The notes: a model not told the origin generated them from the sequence alone. Positions 13,100 through 25,303 are shown, numbered from the stretch's first letter. The stretch: DNA of 64,000 nt from Sphagnum compactum (GCA_965153455.1 OZ234504.1:10788001-10852000); one strand, 5' to 3'. Numbers and translations are program-made.

Positions 13100-13500
13100 T
13101 AGTTATGAGATCCACCAAACCGAGATGTTTCAAATCGTGTTCTTGGTGTCTTTGGAAAGCTCTCAACAAGGAGGGGTGCATGGGCTTTGTTCCATGACGT
13201 TTGGACTTGTGGTGCAAAAGTTTTTGAATATTGAATGATTTTTCACTAAAAATTAAATTAAATCATAGTTAAAAATTTCAGAGGAATTGGAATGTGCCTT
13301 TCATGTTGTTGGAAAGATATTGATGAGCAAGATTTAATGGAGTTTATTTGGCAAGATTTGGACTCAAAATGTGGGAATAATTGATTTAAAAGTGGTTTAT
13401 GCCACTGAAAATTCAAATAAATTCCAAAAAACCAGGTTTTGGAAGGAAAAATCAGTTGAAGACGTGGTAACACTTGGGCCAACGACACAGTCCACACTAA
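13100..13500 (+). repeat. Dispersed repeat, copy 1 (inverted relative to copy 2)
   Basis: About 400 bp that matches the reverse complement of 33455-33857 over nearly its whole length with scattered substitutions. Shared anchors, read here on the plus strand, include TAGTTATGAGATCCAC, TTTGGAAAGCTCT, CATGACGTTTGGACTTG, AATTAAATTAAATC, GAATTGGAATGTGCCTT, and AAAAAACCAGGTTTTGGAAG. A repeat of this size and composition in a plant genome is most easily a fragment of an LTR or another transposon arm. No coding content or termini were recognised. The overlapping open frames at 13258-13688 fall on the repeat and are not credible genes. Confidence 0.75.
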
Positions 13501-15379
13501 TCAACATAAGGAAAGAACTTGGGCTTAGTACAAGTAGTACATATTTTGATGAAAATGATGACTCCACATTAGCAATGAGTCATACAAGCAACCTATCATT
13601 AACAAGGACACATGACCTCTTTATGGACATTTCTACAAGCAACTTGTTATTTAACAAGGACATGACCTTGTTACTAACATTTTTATAACAATTAGTTTGT
13701 CTTTTATGGACTTTGTAAGGACAATTTACTTTAACATAAGGAATGAAAGGATTTAACAAAAAATACATGCCTTAAATGATGATTGCTTTGTGGAAGCACT
13801 TGGAATGCGAATTGTAAATCACCCAATGTTTAAAACATGCTTACTATCAGTGGCAAGGAGTCATATAAGCAACATGCTATTTAACAACCTCATGTCACCT
13901 ACTAGCTAGATTCACAAAATCATTACATTTCTTTTTGGACTTCATAAGGGCAAGCCACTTTAACACAAGGTTTTTAGTGTGTGCTTGAACGTATTCTACT
14001 TAAACACAAATGAAAAAATGATCATGAATTATAAGTCATGGTCATGGTTATGGTTTAACATCAATTGCACCATAAACCATTATAATTGTGCACCATAAAC
14101 AATTATATTTACACCATAAACATGATCAATAGTCTAGATCTATCCATAGCGACAAATGCCACAAGCAATTGATTCATGATTCTAAAGTAATTTTTGTAGA
14201 TTTATTACAACAACACACAAATGCATGTAATCATGGGAAGTAGTTCAATTACTTAGGTGACCAATCCACAATAATTTACAAGGGCTTCAAAAGCTTGAAA
14301 AATAATCTTACATATCTTCACATGTTCCATCCTTTAGAACTCTAGTTCAATCGTTCAAATGTTCCAAACATTCGACATTTGAATTTTTCCACAACCTACA
14401 CCTTCAAGACCACTTTACAACGATCAATCTAGTGCAATTTTTAACATGTACAAACAATAACCAATCAGAAAACAAACTTTAAAGTTTGAAAATAATGCAC
14501 ACTTCAAAAATTTGCGTATAGAAAAGACGACAACTTTGGGTTCTCCACTAGAATCATACATCCAATCTTTTGGTTTGTAGGTATCAATTTTTCACTCTTC
14601 TCATTTTTGCTCTCTATACTTTTCCAATTTCATTTGTTCATACAAATATTCAACAAGATACACCTTACAATGAAACCATTCTTCATTGTCATTTATCAAC
14701 TATTTCCAAGCCTTATTATGAAGGCACAAATTAAATAACAATGTAATTCGATCTTGTATTGGATAAATTTTTAAGATAAAAGGGAAAATATATTTCACAA
14801 TCAACTCACCAAGTAGGTATGTGTAGAACCCCCCCCATTGCAGACTCATGGACAATGGAGGCCCATGCACATGGAAAAGATTGTCCATGTAACTATGTAA
14901 ACTAGGATCACCACATGAATTGTTGTGCAGAACCCCTCCACTTGATGACTTGGGTGTTCTTTCCTACTTAGTAACAAGTCCAAGCTCTTCATTCCTCTCT
15001 TTCACAAAAAACATAAACTACTATGAATAAGTTGTGCAATCTGTGGCACAATGAACCTTAAAGAAAGTTGGTAAGTCTACCACTTTTCTTTTCATTTAGC
15101 AATTTCAAAGAGCTCTTTACTCTTTCAATAAAAACCTTGCTTCACCTCCAAGCCATTGAAGTCAAGTGACGATGCTCACAAAAACCAGACAAGACCAAGC
15201 GATGGTGCATGTAGCAATTAGTATTGGCTTCTAGATCTTTTGTAATGCAAGTTTAAAAAAATAATAGATCATTAGGGCAAATGATCTACATACCCTAGGT
15301 ACTAGTGTCTAGTTTGCATGGGCCCGTGGGGGAGTTTTGTGAGTCAAAATTTGAATTTTTCATTCGCATCCTATCCATT
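13501..15379. other. Non-coding, degenerate short repeats
   Basis: No gene is supported. Between 13575 and 13900 three loosely similar copies occur of a unit resembling GAGTCATACAAGCAACCTATCATTnAACAAGGACATGACC. They may be an old minisatellite or remains of one element. The rest (13900-15379) is AT-rich with no recognised domain. Confidence 0.35.
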
Positions 15380-15489
15380 TTAGTTCACTTTATTAATCCA
15401 CCCAACATTCACCATGTGTTGATAAAACATTAATCTATCCTTCCCAAGCAAAGCTACCTTGGTCACACTTACTCTTTTTAACATGCTTG

Positions 15490-15903
15490 GACCTAAAAAT
15501 CCATTGAAAACATAATACATCTTATGTGTCACCACCATAACCAAGACCTCTTCTGTAAATGGTGGGGGGTATAAGTCTTTCTTTGTGGCAACATTGAGCT
15601 TTTCGTTTTTTTTGGTACCACAATAATCGGTGATAGCCATGAGGCTTCTGGCGCAATGAACCCGATAACAAGAAGCTTGTCCAAATCTTGCTTCATTATT
15701 GCTACATAATTCAGGTTCATTTGGTATTTAGCTTGATGAATTGGTGAAATGGTTGTGTCAAACTCCATGCAGTGCATGACAATATGAGGTGGCATTCTTT
15801 TTAGGTCTTTGTAAGTCCATGCAAAGACATCATTATACTCTTGCAATAGTTGTTCAACTATTGCAGCCATTGGTTTGTTCAAATCCACATTTAGTTTCAC
15901 CAA
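15490..15903 (-). pseudogene. Ty3/gypsy reverse transcriptase fragment
   Basis: Minus-strand remnant of the N-terminal part of a plant Ty3/gypsy reverse transcriptase. The first frame (15903 downward) reads LLQEYNDVFAWTYKDL, PPHIVMHCMEFDTTI, HQAKYQMN, KQDLDKLLVIGFIAPE and WLSPIIVVPKK. These match the conserved approach to RT (yfDVFAWsYeDl, h.i.Ldttippvrq..yRmnp, dIdkLLaaGFI.pv..s.WlSPiVvVpKK). After a frameshift near 15610 the reading continues as KKNEKLNVATKKDLYPPPFTEEVL, a decayed version of the following RT block. Homology stops around 15490 (FNGFLG), before the catalytic YxDD motif, so RT, RNase H and integrase are lost. It is the 3'-most recognisable part of the composite element that runs up to about 25.6 kb. 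Confidence 0.8.
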
Positions 15904-15976
15904 TTATAGGGCTTCAACAATTCTTAAGTTGAGATTTTTGATTGGACATTCTTCAATAATGTCTAGTGCATAAAAT

Positions 15977-16737
15977 TCAACTCTTGAACCTTAATTCTGG
16001 CAAGAATGATATCAACAAAAATGTCTCTAGAGGGGTGTGTGGAAAGTCCAAAGTTATATCATCATTATCAATATTTAATTTGGTGACAACTATAATGGTG
16101 ATTTCTGGTTTTGGTTTTGGTTTTGGTAGGGTAATTATTTCAATCACGAACAAGTTCAAGTCCGCATAGAGTAGAACATCTTCTTTTTTGTTTGTTACAC
16201 CTTCCATAAAATCATAAAAAAACAACATTTTTGGTTGTTTGGTATTTTTGTCCAAATGCTTGGCAACAACAATTGGCCATATTGTTTTCTTCCCTTTAAT
16301 CTGAATTAGAATATGTCGCCAATCATGTGTGACGTTTGCATTTCCTAGCCATGGGTGACCCAACAACATGGAATAATTTACATTCAAAAGATTGTTCTTC
16401 ATCATGACAATAAAGGTAACTATGTATGGGATGCTAGTATGTGTATTTTAAGATCTTTGTACAAGCCCACTAGTTTGGTGAATGTTTGATTAGCCATTTG
16501 TAAGGTATAAGGGGCATGTTTAGGGGTAGGTAATCCTAGCTTTTTCCATAGGTCATCTATGATGATGTTAACCCCAAATCTTCCATATGACAAAACATCC
16601 TTAACCAAGTTCATCCTTACGTGAACCTGAATGATTGCCATGTAAGGGTCTATGGTGACTAAGGTTATGGTAAGGTTGGATTCTAGAAGGACAATTGGTT
16701 TCTTGGGAGAGAGTTTGGTAAGTATGTATTGTTTCAA
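15977..16737 (-). pseudogene. Ty3/gypsy retropepsin-like region, inactive
   Basis: Minus-strand protease-like region upstream of the RT fragment. Frame 16737-16420 reads VHVRMNLVKDVLSYGRFGVNIIIDDLWKKLGLP. This corresponds to the retropepsin active-site block, normally (V/I)KDVLlDgGSgVNii...kLGLP. The catalytic aspartate position is replaced (LSYGRFG), so it would be dead even without other damage. Frame 16405-15977 continues with MLLGHPWLGNANVTHDW, the conserved (V)LLGRPWL....vt.dw block at the end of the domain. The two frames are separated by a stop or frameshift at about 16410. The gag-PR-RT order confirms a Ty3/gypsy layout. Confidence 0.72.
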
Positions 16738-17199
16738 GCCAATAAAAGGTTGAACGATTGTGCCATGGTCAGAGTATGTTTGCTATCCAACAATTTGTTG
16801 TCCAATTTCGTGGAAAACTAAAACTATTGATATTGGGCAGGGTTTTGGCGCTACCTTTTCAGCGCTATCATTTCTAGTACATACAAAGTTGGTACTTGGG
16901 ATTCTAGTATTAGCTTTTTCGGTGACAACCTCAATGAGTGATTCTTTGCTGGAAGCACCATTATTTATCTTAGAGGTAAAGGGACTTCTTCTTCCTACAT
17001 TTGCTTAATGGCAATTTCAAAAGATTTCTAGAGTTTCTCCTTTTTAGTCCAATCTATAATAGTTTTTGTTTTTCGTGGCTCTTTTTCCTTGAAGACATTT
17101 GTTTTGGGTGCTCGGCTTCAAATAGTCATAGCCAACACCATGTTGATTGTGGTTTTTTTTTTTCGGTTCCATAGGGCTCCCTAGAACATGTCTTGAGTT

Positions 17200-18080
17200 G
17201 CTTCACAATATGGGTAATCAAAGATTTTATGCTCCAAAGAGTTGCAAATGAAACATCGATAAGCAATAGGGCCATTCTTGTTACTTCAGTTCCGATTATA
17301 ATTGTTTATTAGAAGAGTTTTTGATTTCCCTATTATGTTAGGTGGAGACTTCATTAATCAAAACCTCTTTCACCTAGGTTAGCTTATTGTTGGGATTGTT
17401 TGGATTCTAATGACAATGTTTTTTTTGTATGATTGGTTTTTTGACAATGTCCATAGGTCAAGTCCATTTTTTACTTTCTTTTGGTTTTTGGTTGTGATTC
17501 AAGTAATTTGTGGTAATTGTTTACGTCACCCATGCTTTCTTCGTAGGTAGGTAACAACAACTTCCTTGTGTTCAAACAAGGTATTTTGTTTCATTCTTGC
17601 ATTGGTGACTTGTAAGTATGGTATGCATGGAAGAAAATGTTAAATAGGTTGTCATCCACCTTGTGTTGGAGACAGTTTGCTAATTTGAATACTCGTTCAT
17701 AGTAGACCTCCACCTTTTTGTCCACTCCTTGTTTAATCAACTACAACACCATATACACATATTCATCATTTTGAACTTTTTGATAATGTTTACATGAAGA
17801 GCTTAAAGTTCTTGGAAGGTACATCTTGGGTGCGACTACATGAAATTCTCGCCCCACTTTGAGATCTTATCTCATAATGTAAAACTAAAAAAATTTAACT
17901 ATGTTCAAGTCATGTTTTTCCCCATTAGCTTGAATGGCTTTTTGAAAGACTCTAACACAAGTGTCAAGCTCAGTATTTGTGGTGTAAATTGGGTAAGGTA
18001 ACGATTTTCTAGGAGTAGGAACATTTGGGGTCATGGTGGTAGGAACTGGGTACCAAGGAGGATACCAAAGGGTCCACTTA
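17200..18080 (-). pseudogene. Ty3/gypsy gag, capsid end and zinc knuckle
   Basis: Minus-strand gag remnant. Around 17630-17740 it reads KQGVDKKVEVYYERVFKLANCLQHKVDDNLF, matching the plant gag pattern (kq..mE.V..YYeR...Lan.L......d..l...F). Further downstream, near 17230-17275, a zinc knuckle reads CFICNSLEHKIFDY. The CX2CX4HX4C spacing is kept but the last cysteine has become tyrosine. The segment nearest 18080 encodes a proline/aromatic-rich stretch (WYPPWYPVP) that is cut by the transposon at 18081-20700 and resumes on its far side. Several stops are present. Confidence 0.6.
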
Positions 18081-20700
18081 CACTAATAGAAATTGACCAA
18101 AATGTAACCCATCTAGTTGCAACTACATGCGATTATTACTCATTTACGACTATGTTTGGATAGTTTTGCAATGATTTGTGTCATATTTGTGATTATACTA
18201 TAACTAATTTTTGACTATTTTGATTTTCATCCTTTCATGTGAACAACATTTAGTTTGGTTTTCACCCAAGAAAAACAACTTATGTCCCATTAGTTGCAAA
18301 TGTGACCAATTTAGTATACAAAAGTGTATTTTGTGTATTCTAAGGGGTATAGTTGGGTATATTATGATTTACAAATGTATACTTACACATATATGAACGA
18401 CCATATTACATGTGTATTCAAAGATTATCATTAACATCCAATGGCCTTGATATTATGGTTACACAAGGTGTATATTTTGAATATATTAAAATTTTATATA
18501 ACATATTTACTAAATATATTACGACCATATTATAAGTTTATCCAAGCTATCTTATCATTTTTTGGAATTATTACAAATGACATTTGTTATTATTTTTGTT
18601 AATATAATATAATATAATTTTATTGAGTGCCTTATAATAAACAGATTAATCTTCAATATTATCTTTGATTAAATTTTTTAAAATCATTTTATTACATAAT
18701 GATGATGACGATATTAATATGAATCAAATTAAAACCATTATGCATATTGAAATTATTATTATTTGATAGTGATGTTTATAATTTTACAAAAGAATTTAAA
18801 ATTGACATAATAATAAAAATATGAATAACAAACTAGTTAACCTAAGTTAGTTAATACTTCCATTAATAATTTAGTATATTTTAGTATTTTAATATTTATG
18901 TGTTTATTTATACTAACTATTGAATAGCAATTAAATAAATCATTATATAATGACTGAAATTATTTTCAAAGGACTAATGTCCTTATTAAAAATTATTGTC
19001 TGAACAATTGTTATTATTATTTTTATTAAAATAAATCTGAATAGCTATAACAAGTGAATTAATAATATATATAATGATAAAAATAGCTAACTTAAGTTAA
19101 CTACAAATTTTATAATAATAATAATAATAAATAAATAAATTACTAAGTATTATTAACATTATAGTCATTATTGTAATAGTTAGTAAGGAAGTCTAGTAAA
19201 TTATTGTATAAATGCAGAAATTATTTTCTAAGAAAAATTATATTTATTTAAATTATATATATTTATCAAGAATATATTATAATAGTTCATAAATAGATAT
19301 AACAATTGAAATAGTAATATGAATAATAAAAAAAATAGCTAGCCTTGGCTACCAACTAGCTACAGTAATAATTCGATTAATGTTATTATTATTATTTAAT
19401 TATTTTTTAATATCTATTACCTATAAAAATGAAAAATAACTGCAATAATTATCATAAAGTAATGAACCTATGCAAAGTACTAATTATATTCTTAGAGTTT
19501 TTTTAATTAATACTTATTATTTATAATTAATAGTTAATAATCATCAATTAATCAATATTTCAGTTATTAATCTGTTTTTTATGAAATATTAATTAATAAG
19601 TTCTTGATAATTAGTTAGTTATTTTAATATTAACCAATTATTAGTTAATTAAATTGGTTCATAGATCATTATAATTTATATTTAATTAAAAAGAAATATT
19701 TATTATCATTTATTTAACTAGTGTATTCAGTAATAATAAATAATATATTGAATAATTGAATAATATAATTATGTAATTAACAATTATTGATGATTAGTAC
19801 TACAAATAACTAGTTAGTTGGCGAGTCTATTGCTTAATTAGTGAGTTTCTAGCTTTTAAAAACTAATTAACTAGTAGGTTTATTAATTAATTAGCTTAAT
19901 TTATTCTTTTATTAATGATTAATCTTATTAATTAATTAGTTAATTAGTTAGCCAATTAGGTAGTTATTTACCTACCTAATTATATAATTTAAAAATTAAT
20001 GAGGATAATAATATGAGATAAACTTTTTAGTTGTAGAAGTTTGCAAATAAAATGTTTATCCCATATGTTTTGGCTTTCATTATCATCTTGAAAAGTATAT
20101 AAACAAAGCGTTTTGTTTTAAATTTTCATATTAAAAACCATGGGCATATATGGGATGAGCCAATAAAAAAACTTAACCCAAAATAAAATAAAATATTCAT
20201 GTATTTACACCTAACTTACCTATCTCCCTAACCTATGTACCTACATACCTATTGAGTTTGATCCTACATACAAAATATGGATTTAAATTTATTTTGGACA
20301 AATTCAATTGACATGTTACATGAAGAAATTTTTATTGCACCATGTGTTACAATCTAAAACCAATCAAACATAAAAACTAGATGTCTTAAATTATTTCAAA
20401 ATGATAATAAAAATATTTAAAATTATTAAAAGTTGGGACACATGACAACATATCACTTGTTCTTAGTGTTCACCAAAAAAGTCACATTCTAGTCACAAGT
20501 GACAGTACATATATGGCCAATCAAAGGATGAAGATGTATTTCATTGACTTTTTTTTTCATCCAAAATTTTTTGTCGTTTGTGACTAGTATCACATGTGAT
20601 TTGTACAACGCGACTATTAAACTTTTAGTTGCAAATGTTGCTTGCAACTAAAAATTAGTTATAGAAACTAGTCACAAAATGACCATTTTCCTACTAATAA
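18081..20700. mobile_element. CACTA-like non-autonomous element A inserted in gag
   Basis: Candidate CACTA-type element of 2620 bp. The left end is CACTAATAGAAATTGACC. The right end, reverse-complemented, reads TTATTAGTAGGAAAATGGTC, an eroded match. TTA is present on both sides (18078-18080 and 20701-20703). When the insert and one TTA are set aside, the flanking gag reading continues in frame, which supports these exact borders. Subterminal DNA carries inverted copies of TTTTAGTTGCAA / TTGCAACTAAAA (20620-20652; a related GTTGCAACT at 18117-18125). The core, 18400-20200, is extremely AT-rich (ATTA/TTAATTA strings) with no transposase frame. A CCTA-rich tract lies at 20206-20270. The right terminus has lost the canonical TAGTG, so family assignment is less secure than for element B. 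Confidence 0.6.
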
Positions 20701-21437
20701 TTAAGTATTGACCAAGGTCCACTTGGGGGCATACTACCTGTTTCTGGTGGTCTTCCTAGTGGGCTTCTCTTCTAGGCAGGTTGTTTCCTCCATTTGGTGG
20801 GCCACTTACTTCACCAGGTGGGTCACTTCCATCATCAGGTGGGCCATTCCCTGCTCTACATGGGCCATTTCCATTGCAAGGTGGTCCATTTCCATCACCA
20901 GGTGCACCACTTCCATCGCCATGTGGACCACTTCTACCACTTGGTGGTGTAGGGTTTATTGTTGGTCGATGCTCAGCTTTATCATTGGAGTAGCAGGTCG
21001 ATTGTGATGTGGGTTAGTGTGTATGCCCACAAGAACTTCCTTGCTCATTTGGAAAAAATCTTGGACCCATAGGTCCTCCTCCACCTTGATTGCTTGCAGT
21101 CGAGATTAACGCCGGTATTGCAATTGAAAATTGTTGAGGTCCAGCCAGCAACGCTAGTTGGGGCAACCTAGGATATCCTGAAAAATAAAGGTTACCTATC
21201 GGCCAGGTAGTGGGTATACCTCCCAAAGATTGCAAGTTGGGTACAAAAGAAAGACTTGGTTGTAAAAAAACAGGTTCAGTAAAGGGGGTATCAGATTCTG
21301 GTCAGGAAAAATTCCAATACTCACTGAAAGATTTGTAATAGGCACATTTTGAACTGAAGATTGGACTACTATCGATTTTTTGGGCAACTATTGGCAATGA
21401 TTGTGAGGTGTTGTGAGTTAAAACTTGAGAGACCACA
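20701..21437 (-). pseudogene. Gag N-terminal Gly/Pro-rich repeat segment of the gypsy element
   Basis: Minus-strand continuation of gag between two transposon insertions. At 20790-20950 imperfect repeats of about 24-27 bp (GTGGNCCATTTCCATCNCCAGGTG on plus) encode a Gly/Pro/Asn-rich series (GDGNGPP, GDGSGAP, DDGSDPP) on the minus strand. This is a low-complexity segment of the sort seen near plant gypsy gag N-termini. Frames at 21014-21235 and 21196-21387 (minus) carry further uncharacterised gag-like sequence (QGGGGPMGPRFFPNEQG). Plus-strand frames over the same repeats are shadows. Confidence 0.5.
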
Positions 21438-21764
21438 CACTACTAGGAAATGCGTCCTAGTTCACTATGGGTTTCACTAGATTTTTGAGTGAATTTGGAC
21501 ATTTTTACCTAGTGAAATTGTTTAACCCCCTAGTGAACGGGGACCAGTTACTACGGACAATGACTTGTTTCACTAGTACCTAGTGAAACAAGGTTACTCT
21601 CAAGTGAAATACAAATTTACTAAACCATTCACTTGCTAGTTAATTAACTAACCAGTATGGAAATTAATTAAATTTTAATTATTTAATATATAATATTATT
21701 GATAATTTCATGATTTTTAAAGCCTATTATTTATTGATAGGTGTCACTTCCTACGTTAGGTTAA

Positions 21765-21820
21765 AAACCTAGCCTAGGTAGGTAGGTAGGCCACGTAATC
21801 AACCTAGGCACCTAACCTAT
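21765..21820. repeat. CCTA/TAGG-rich tract inside element B
   Basis: Short run of TAGG and CCTA tetramers (GCCTAGGTAGGTAGGTAGGCC and neighbours). Similar tracts occur in elements A (20206-20270), C (42245-42320) and D (47162-47265), usually beside a tRNA-like segment. Confidence 0.6.
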
Positions 21821-21877
21821 GAATTCGATAGGAGAATATTCAGTCAACATACCATTGTTGACCACACACAACACCAC

Positions 21878-21962
21878 CCATGAGGTTTGATCCCTTGACC
21901 TTTGGAATGGGGGTAAACACCTTTACCATCAAACCACCCAACTTGTTATGATAATATGTTAC
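21878..21962 (-). repeat. tRNA-like (SINE-type) segment inside element B
   Basis: Read on the minus strand, GGTGGTTTGATGGTAAAGGTG resembles a tRNA D-arm/A box and GGGATCAAACCTC resembles the B box/T-loop. Spacing fits a tRNA body, but the acceptor stem does not close, so a working tRNA is unlikely. A tRNA-derived SINE fragment is the simplest reading. Confidence 0.45.
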
Positions 21963-22289
21963 ATTACATTCTATTTATCAAATACTTCATTTTAAACATT
22001 ACAAAAACATAAACTTTGAAAATTCATATCTTATTGAAATTTTGTTCAAATGAAATGATTCGAGTTTTTTTTTTTTTAAAATTCAATAATGTACATAATT
22101 ACATTTATTTCCTTTCGAAAGTTTAAAATAATTTGAACAAAAAAAAAGTTGAATATCATTATTGAATAACATTTCAATGACCATTCTTTTGGAAAAAAAA
22201 AGTTTTATAAGTGGATTTTTTTTTTGTTAATATAATGATACTACCTATGTTAAATTACTTTCAATTATTATATGACTATTTTTCATTAA

Positions 22290-24010
22290 TTTAAATTATT
22301 TCACCCTACATTATTTACGACTATTTATGGCTATTCTTAATTATTTTTGGTTATTTCTGGCTATTTCACCCTAGGCTATTTTTAGTTATTTTAAGTTATT
22401 TTTGGCTATTTTAACTTATTTCACCTTAGGCTATTTTCAGCTATTGTAGTTTTTTTGGCTATTCTGTGTTATTTTTGGTTATTGTAGATTATTTCAATTT
22501 AGACTACTTGAAGTTATTATAAATTACTTTTGGCTATTTTAACTTATTTCACCTTAGGCTATTTTTAACTATTGTAAGTTTTTTTTGTCTATTCTATGTT
22601 ATTTTTGGTTATTGTAAATTATTTCAATTTAGACTACTTATGGCTATTATAAGTTACTTGTGGCTATCGAAAATTATTTTACCTTAAATTATCTTCATTT
22701 ATTATAAATTATTTCACCTTTTGGCAATTCTAAGCAATTATAATATAGGGCTATTGGTTGTCTTTTATTAATGTTATTGGTGGTTATAAAGGGCTATTGG
22801 TACCTATTTTATTTATGGCTATTAATGTTTTTTAGTGGTTATTTTATTAATAGTTATTAGTGGCTATTTTATTAATGGCCATTAGTAGTTATTCTATTGG
22901 TGGCTATTCGTGGTTATTTTATTGGTGGCTATTGGTGGCTATTATATGAATGGTTATTGGTGGCTATTATATCAATGGCTATTGGTGGTTATTGTATTTA
23001 TGGCTATTGGTGACTATTCTATAAATGGTTACTGGTGATTATTCTATTAATGGCTACTGGTGGCTATTCTATTAATGGCTACTGGTGGTTATTCTATTAA
23101 TGGCTACTGGTGGCTATTCTATTAATGGCTACTGGTGGCTATTCTATTAATGGCTATTGGTGGCTATTTTATTAATGGCTATTGGTGGTTATTCTATTAA
23201 TGGCTATTTGTGATTAATCTATTAATGGTTATTAATGGCTATTCGTGATTAATGTATTAATGGCTATTCGTGATTAATGTATTAATGGCTATTGGTGGTT
23301 ATTCTATTAATGGCTATTCGTGATTAATGTATTAATGGCTATTGGTGGTTATTCTATTAATGGCTATTCGTGATTAATGTATTAATGGCTATTGGTGGTT
23401 ATTCTATTAATGGCTATTTGTGATTAATCTATTAATGGTTATTAATGGCTATTCGTGATTAATGTATTAATGGTTATTGGTGGTTATTCTATTAATGGCT
23501 ATTTGTGATTAATCTATTAATGGTTATTGGTGACTATTCTATTAATGGATATTCGTGATTAATCTATTAATGGTAATTGGTGGTTATTCTATTAATGGCT
23601 ACTGGTGGTTATTCTATTAATGGCTATTGGTGGTTATTCTATTAATGACTATTGGTGGTTATTCTATTAATGGCTATTGGTGGCTATTCTATTAATGACT
23701 ATTCGTGGTTATTTTATTAATGGCTGTTGGTGGCTATTATATTAATGGCCATTAGTGGTTATTCTATTAATGGCTGTTGGTGGCTATTCTATTAATGGCT
23801 ATTGGTGGCTATTTTATTAATGGCTATTAGTGGTTATTCTATTAATGGCTATTCGTGGCTATTTTATTAATGGTTATTATTGGTTATTCTATTAATGGCT
23901 ATTGGTGGCTATTCTATTAATGACTATTAGTGATTATTTCGTTGTAAGCCATTGGTGGTTATTTTATTGGTGGTTATTGATGGTTATTTAAGTAATGGTT
24001 ATTAATGGTT
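22290..24010. repeat. 25-bp minisatellite with higher-order units
   Basis: A long tandem array in the core of element B. From about 22860 to 23950 the unit is 25 bp, of the form GGCTATTGGTGGTTATTCTATTAAT, with copies running head to tail at exactly 25-bp steps (for example 23041, 23066, 23091). Around 23220-23470 a 50-bp higher-order unit appears, alternating a GGTGGTTATTCT version with a CGTGATTAATGT version. The 22290-22740 part is an older, shorter-period relative (GGCTATTTT, AAGTTATTT). A 25-bp period is not divisible by three and no long frame spans the array, so it is non-coding. Confidence 0.9.
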
Positions 24011-24761
24011 ATAGTATTATAAGTTATTGTTGGTTATTATATGTTATATTACAACTATTAGTGATTATTGTATTATAAATTATTGTTTGATATTCTATGT
24101 TATAATATCATAGGCTATTAATAGTTATTATATTGTAAGGTATTTAATATTATTTTTCATAGGTTATTATTTTCTATTCTAAGTTATTTTTACCTTATGT
24201 CATTATATTTTGTTTTAGATTATTTTAAAGTTATTATGCTTAGCATAAAATAATTTATAATAACATTAATTAGAATGATCTTGAATAATTTAAAGTATAA
24301 CTTGAAATAACATATATTAATTTAAAATGAAATAACTTAAGGTATAGCCTAAAGTTAGTTGAATAATTTAATTTTAAATAATTTAAAAGCTTATAATAAA
24401 TTAGTTAAGATACTTTAAGGTAAAATAACATATAATAATTTAGAGTACAATGATTTATAATAACCTATAATAACATAAAATATAAGTTAAAATAAGTAAA
24501 GTAGCTTAAAATAATATAGGGTATATCATAAAGTAACAAAGATATAATATTTAAAAAAACATAGAAGTAAACCTATTTGCTATAATAAATTGTAATAGTG
24601 AATTATGTTAACTAGAAATGAAACATGATGTCTACATAGTGATATATAATGAAATAACTTTCACTAGGTGAAATCAGTAAAATGTAATGAAGTTATTTCA
24701 CTTTTAAGGTCCCATAGTGATTTAAGCTAGTAAATTACACCCCACTTTTGTAGTAGTGACA

Positions 24762-25303
24762 TGGAGGGTAAGGCAATAATAGTTAACACGCAAGTAATTT
24801 GCTATGGACAACTGGCTATCACACACCCAGTTCCATGATCGAAAAAATAGGGGGGTTCAAAATTGAGGGACATAAATTCCAACATTGAAAACAAGGGTTA
24901 CTGGGTTTGTGGTTGGTAATCTCCTTCATTAACCAAATTCATTTTTGACAAGTGGTCGTTTCATCCGTCCTTGGAAGCATCCTTTTCTTGAGACTGTAGG
25001 AGTTCGTTTATTCATTTATGAAGAATCTCAGCTTCCCAAATACATGGATTTGATAAAAACAATTTTATGGTACTGAATTTTTTTCTTTTCAATAGGATTC
25101 CAAATCGGTCTTCCTGAAAGCTCTTGTTCTGTGACAACGATAGCTTGTTTCAATAATTGATTTTTGGTATTATGCCAAATTTCCAATTCTATCTTTTCAA
25201 ATGGTGCCTCCAACTTTTCTTGTTCATCGCTGTGAGTAGTCTCCTCAACATCCATCTTTAGTAGTTCAATTCCTTCATGGCCTCTTGCTAATCCACCTTG
25301 CAT
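24762..25303 (-). pseudogene. 5' gag region of the gypsy element
   Basis: Minus-strand frame 25303-25028 (91 codons) starts MQGGLARGHEGIELLKMDVEE. It is rich in Glu, Lys and Gln and probably helical (LEAPFEKIELEIWHNTKNQLLKQAIVVTEQEL), then ends in a stop. It lies between the leader/primer-binding-like sequence at 25.6 kb and the gag remnants downstream, so it is best read as the start of the element's gag or a leader ORF. I do not recognise its family. The remainder to 24762 carries stops. Element B interrupts it at ACA. Confidence 0.4.

Larger units (their letters stand above)
21438..24758. mobile_element. CACTA-like non-autonomous element B with minisatellite core
   Basis: A 3321-bp element with good CACTA (En/Spm) hallmarks. 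The left end is CACTACTAGGAAATG; the right end reverse-complements to CACTACTACAAAAGTG. The three bases ACA occur on both sides (21435-21437 and 24759-24761), matching the 3-bp target duplication of the superfamily. Subterminal DNA repeats TTTCACTAG/CTAGTGAAA many times, and TCACTATGGG occurs near both ends (21462-21471; inverted at 24711-24720), resembling transposase-binding arrays. No transposase is encoded. The inside holds a CCTA/TAGG tract, an antisense tRNA-like segment and about 1.7 kb of minisatellite. It interrupts the 5' part of the gypsy gag/leader. Confidence 0.82.

Noticed and set aside
20708-21007. Plus-strand frames with WA/TRW or GGPFPSPG repeats
   Set aside because: They are the antisense of a tandem-repeated gag segment; the minus strand fits the neighbouring gypsy coding better.
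22290-24010. A CRISPR-like array or coding repeat protein
   Set aside because: Repeats are directly abutting with no spacers, the period is 25 bp, and the genome is eukaryotic.
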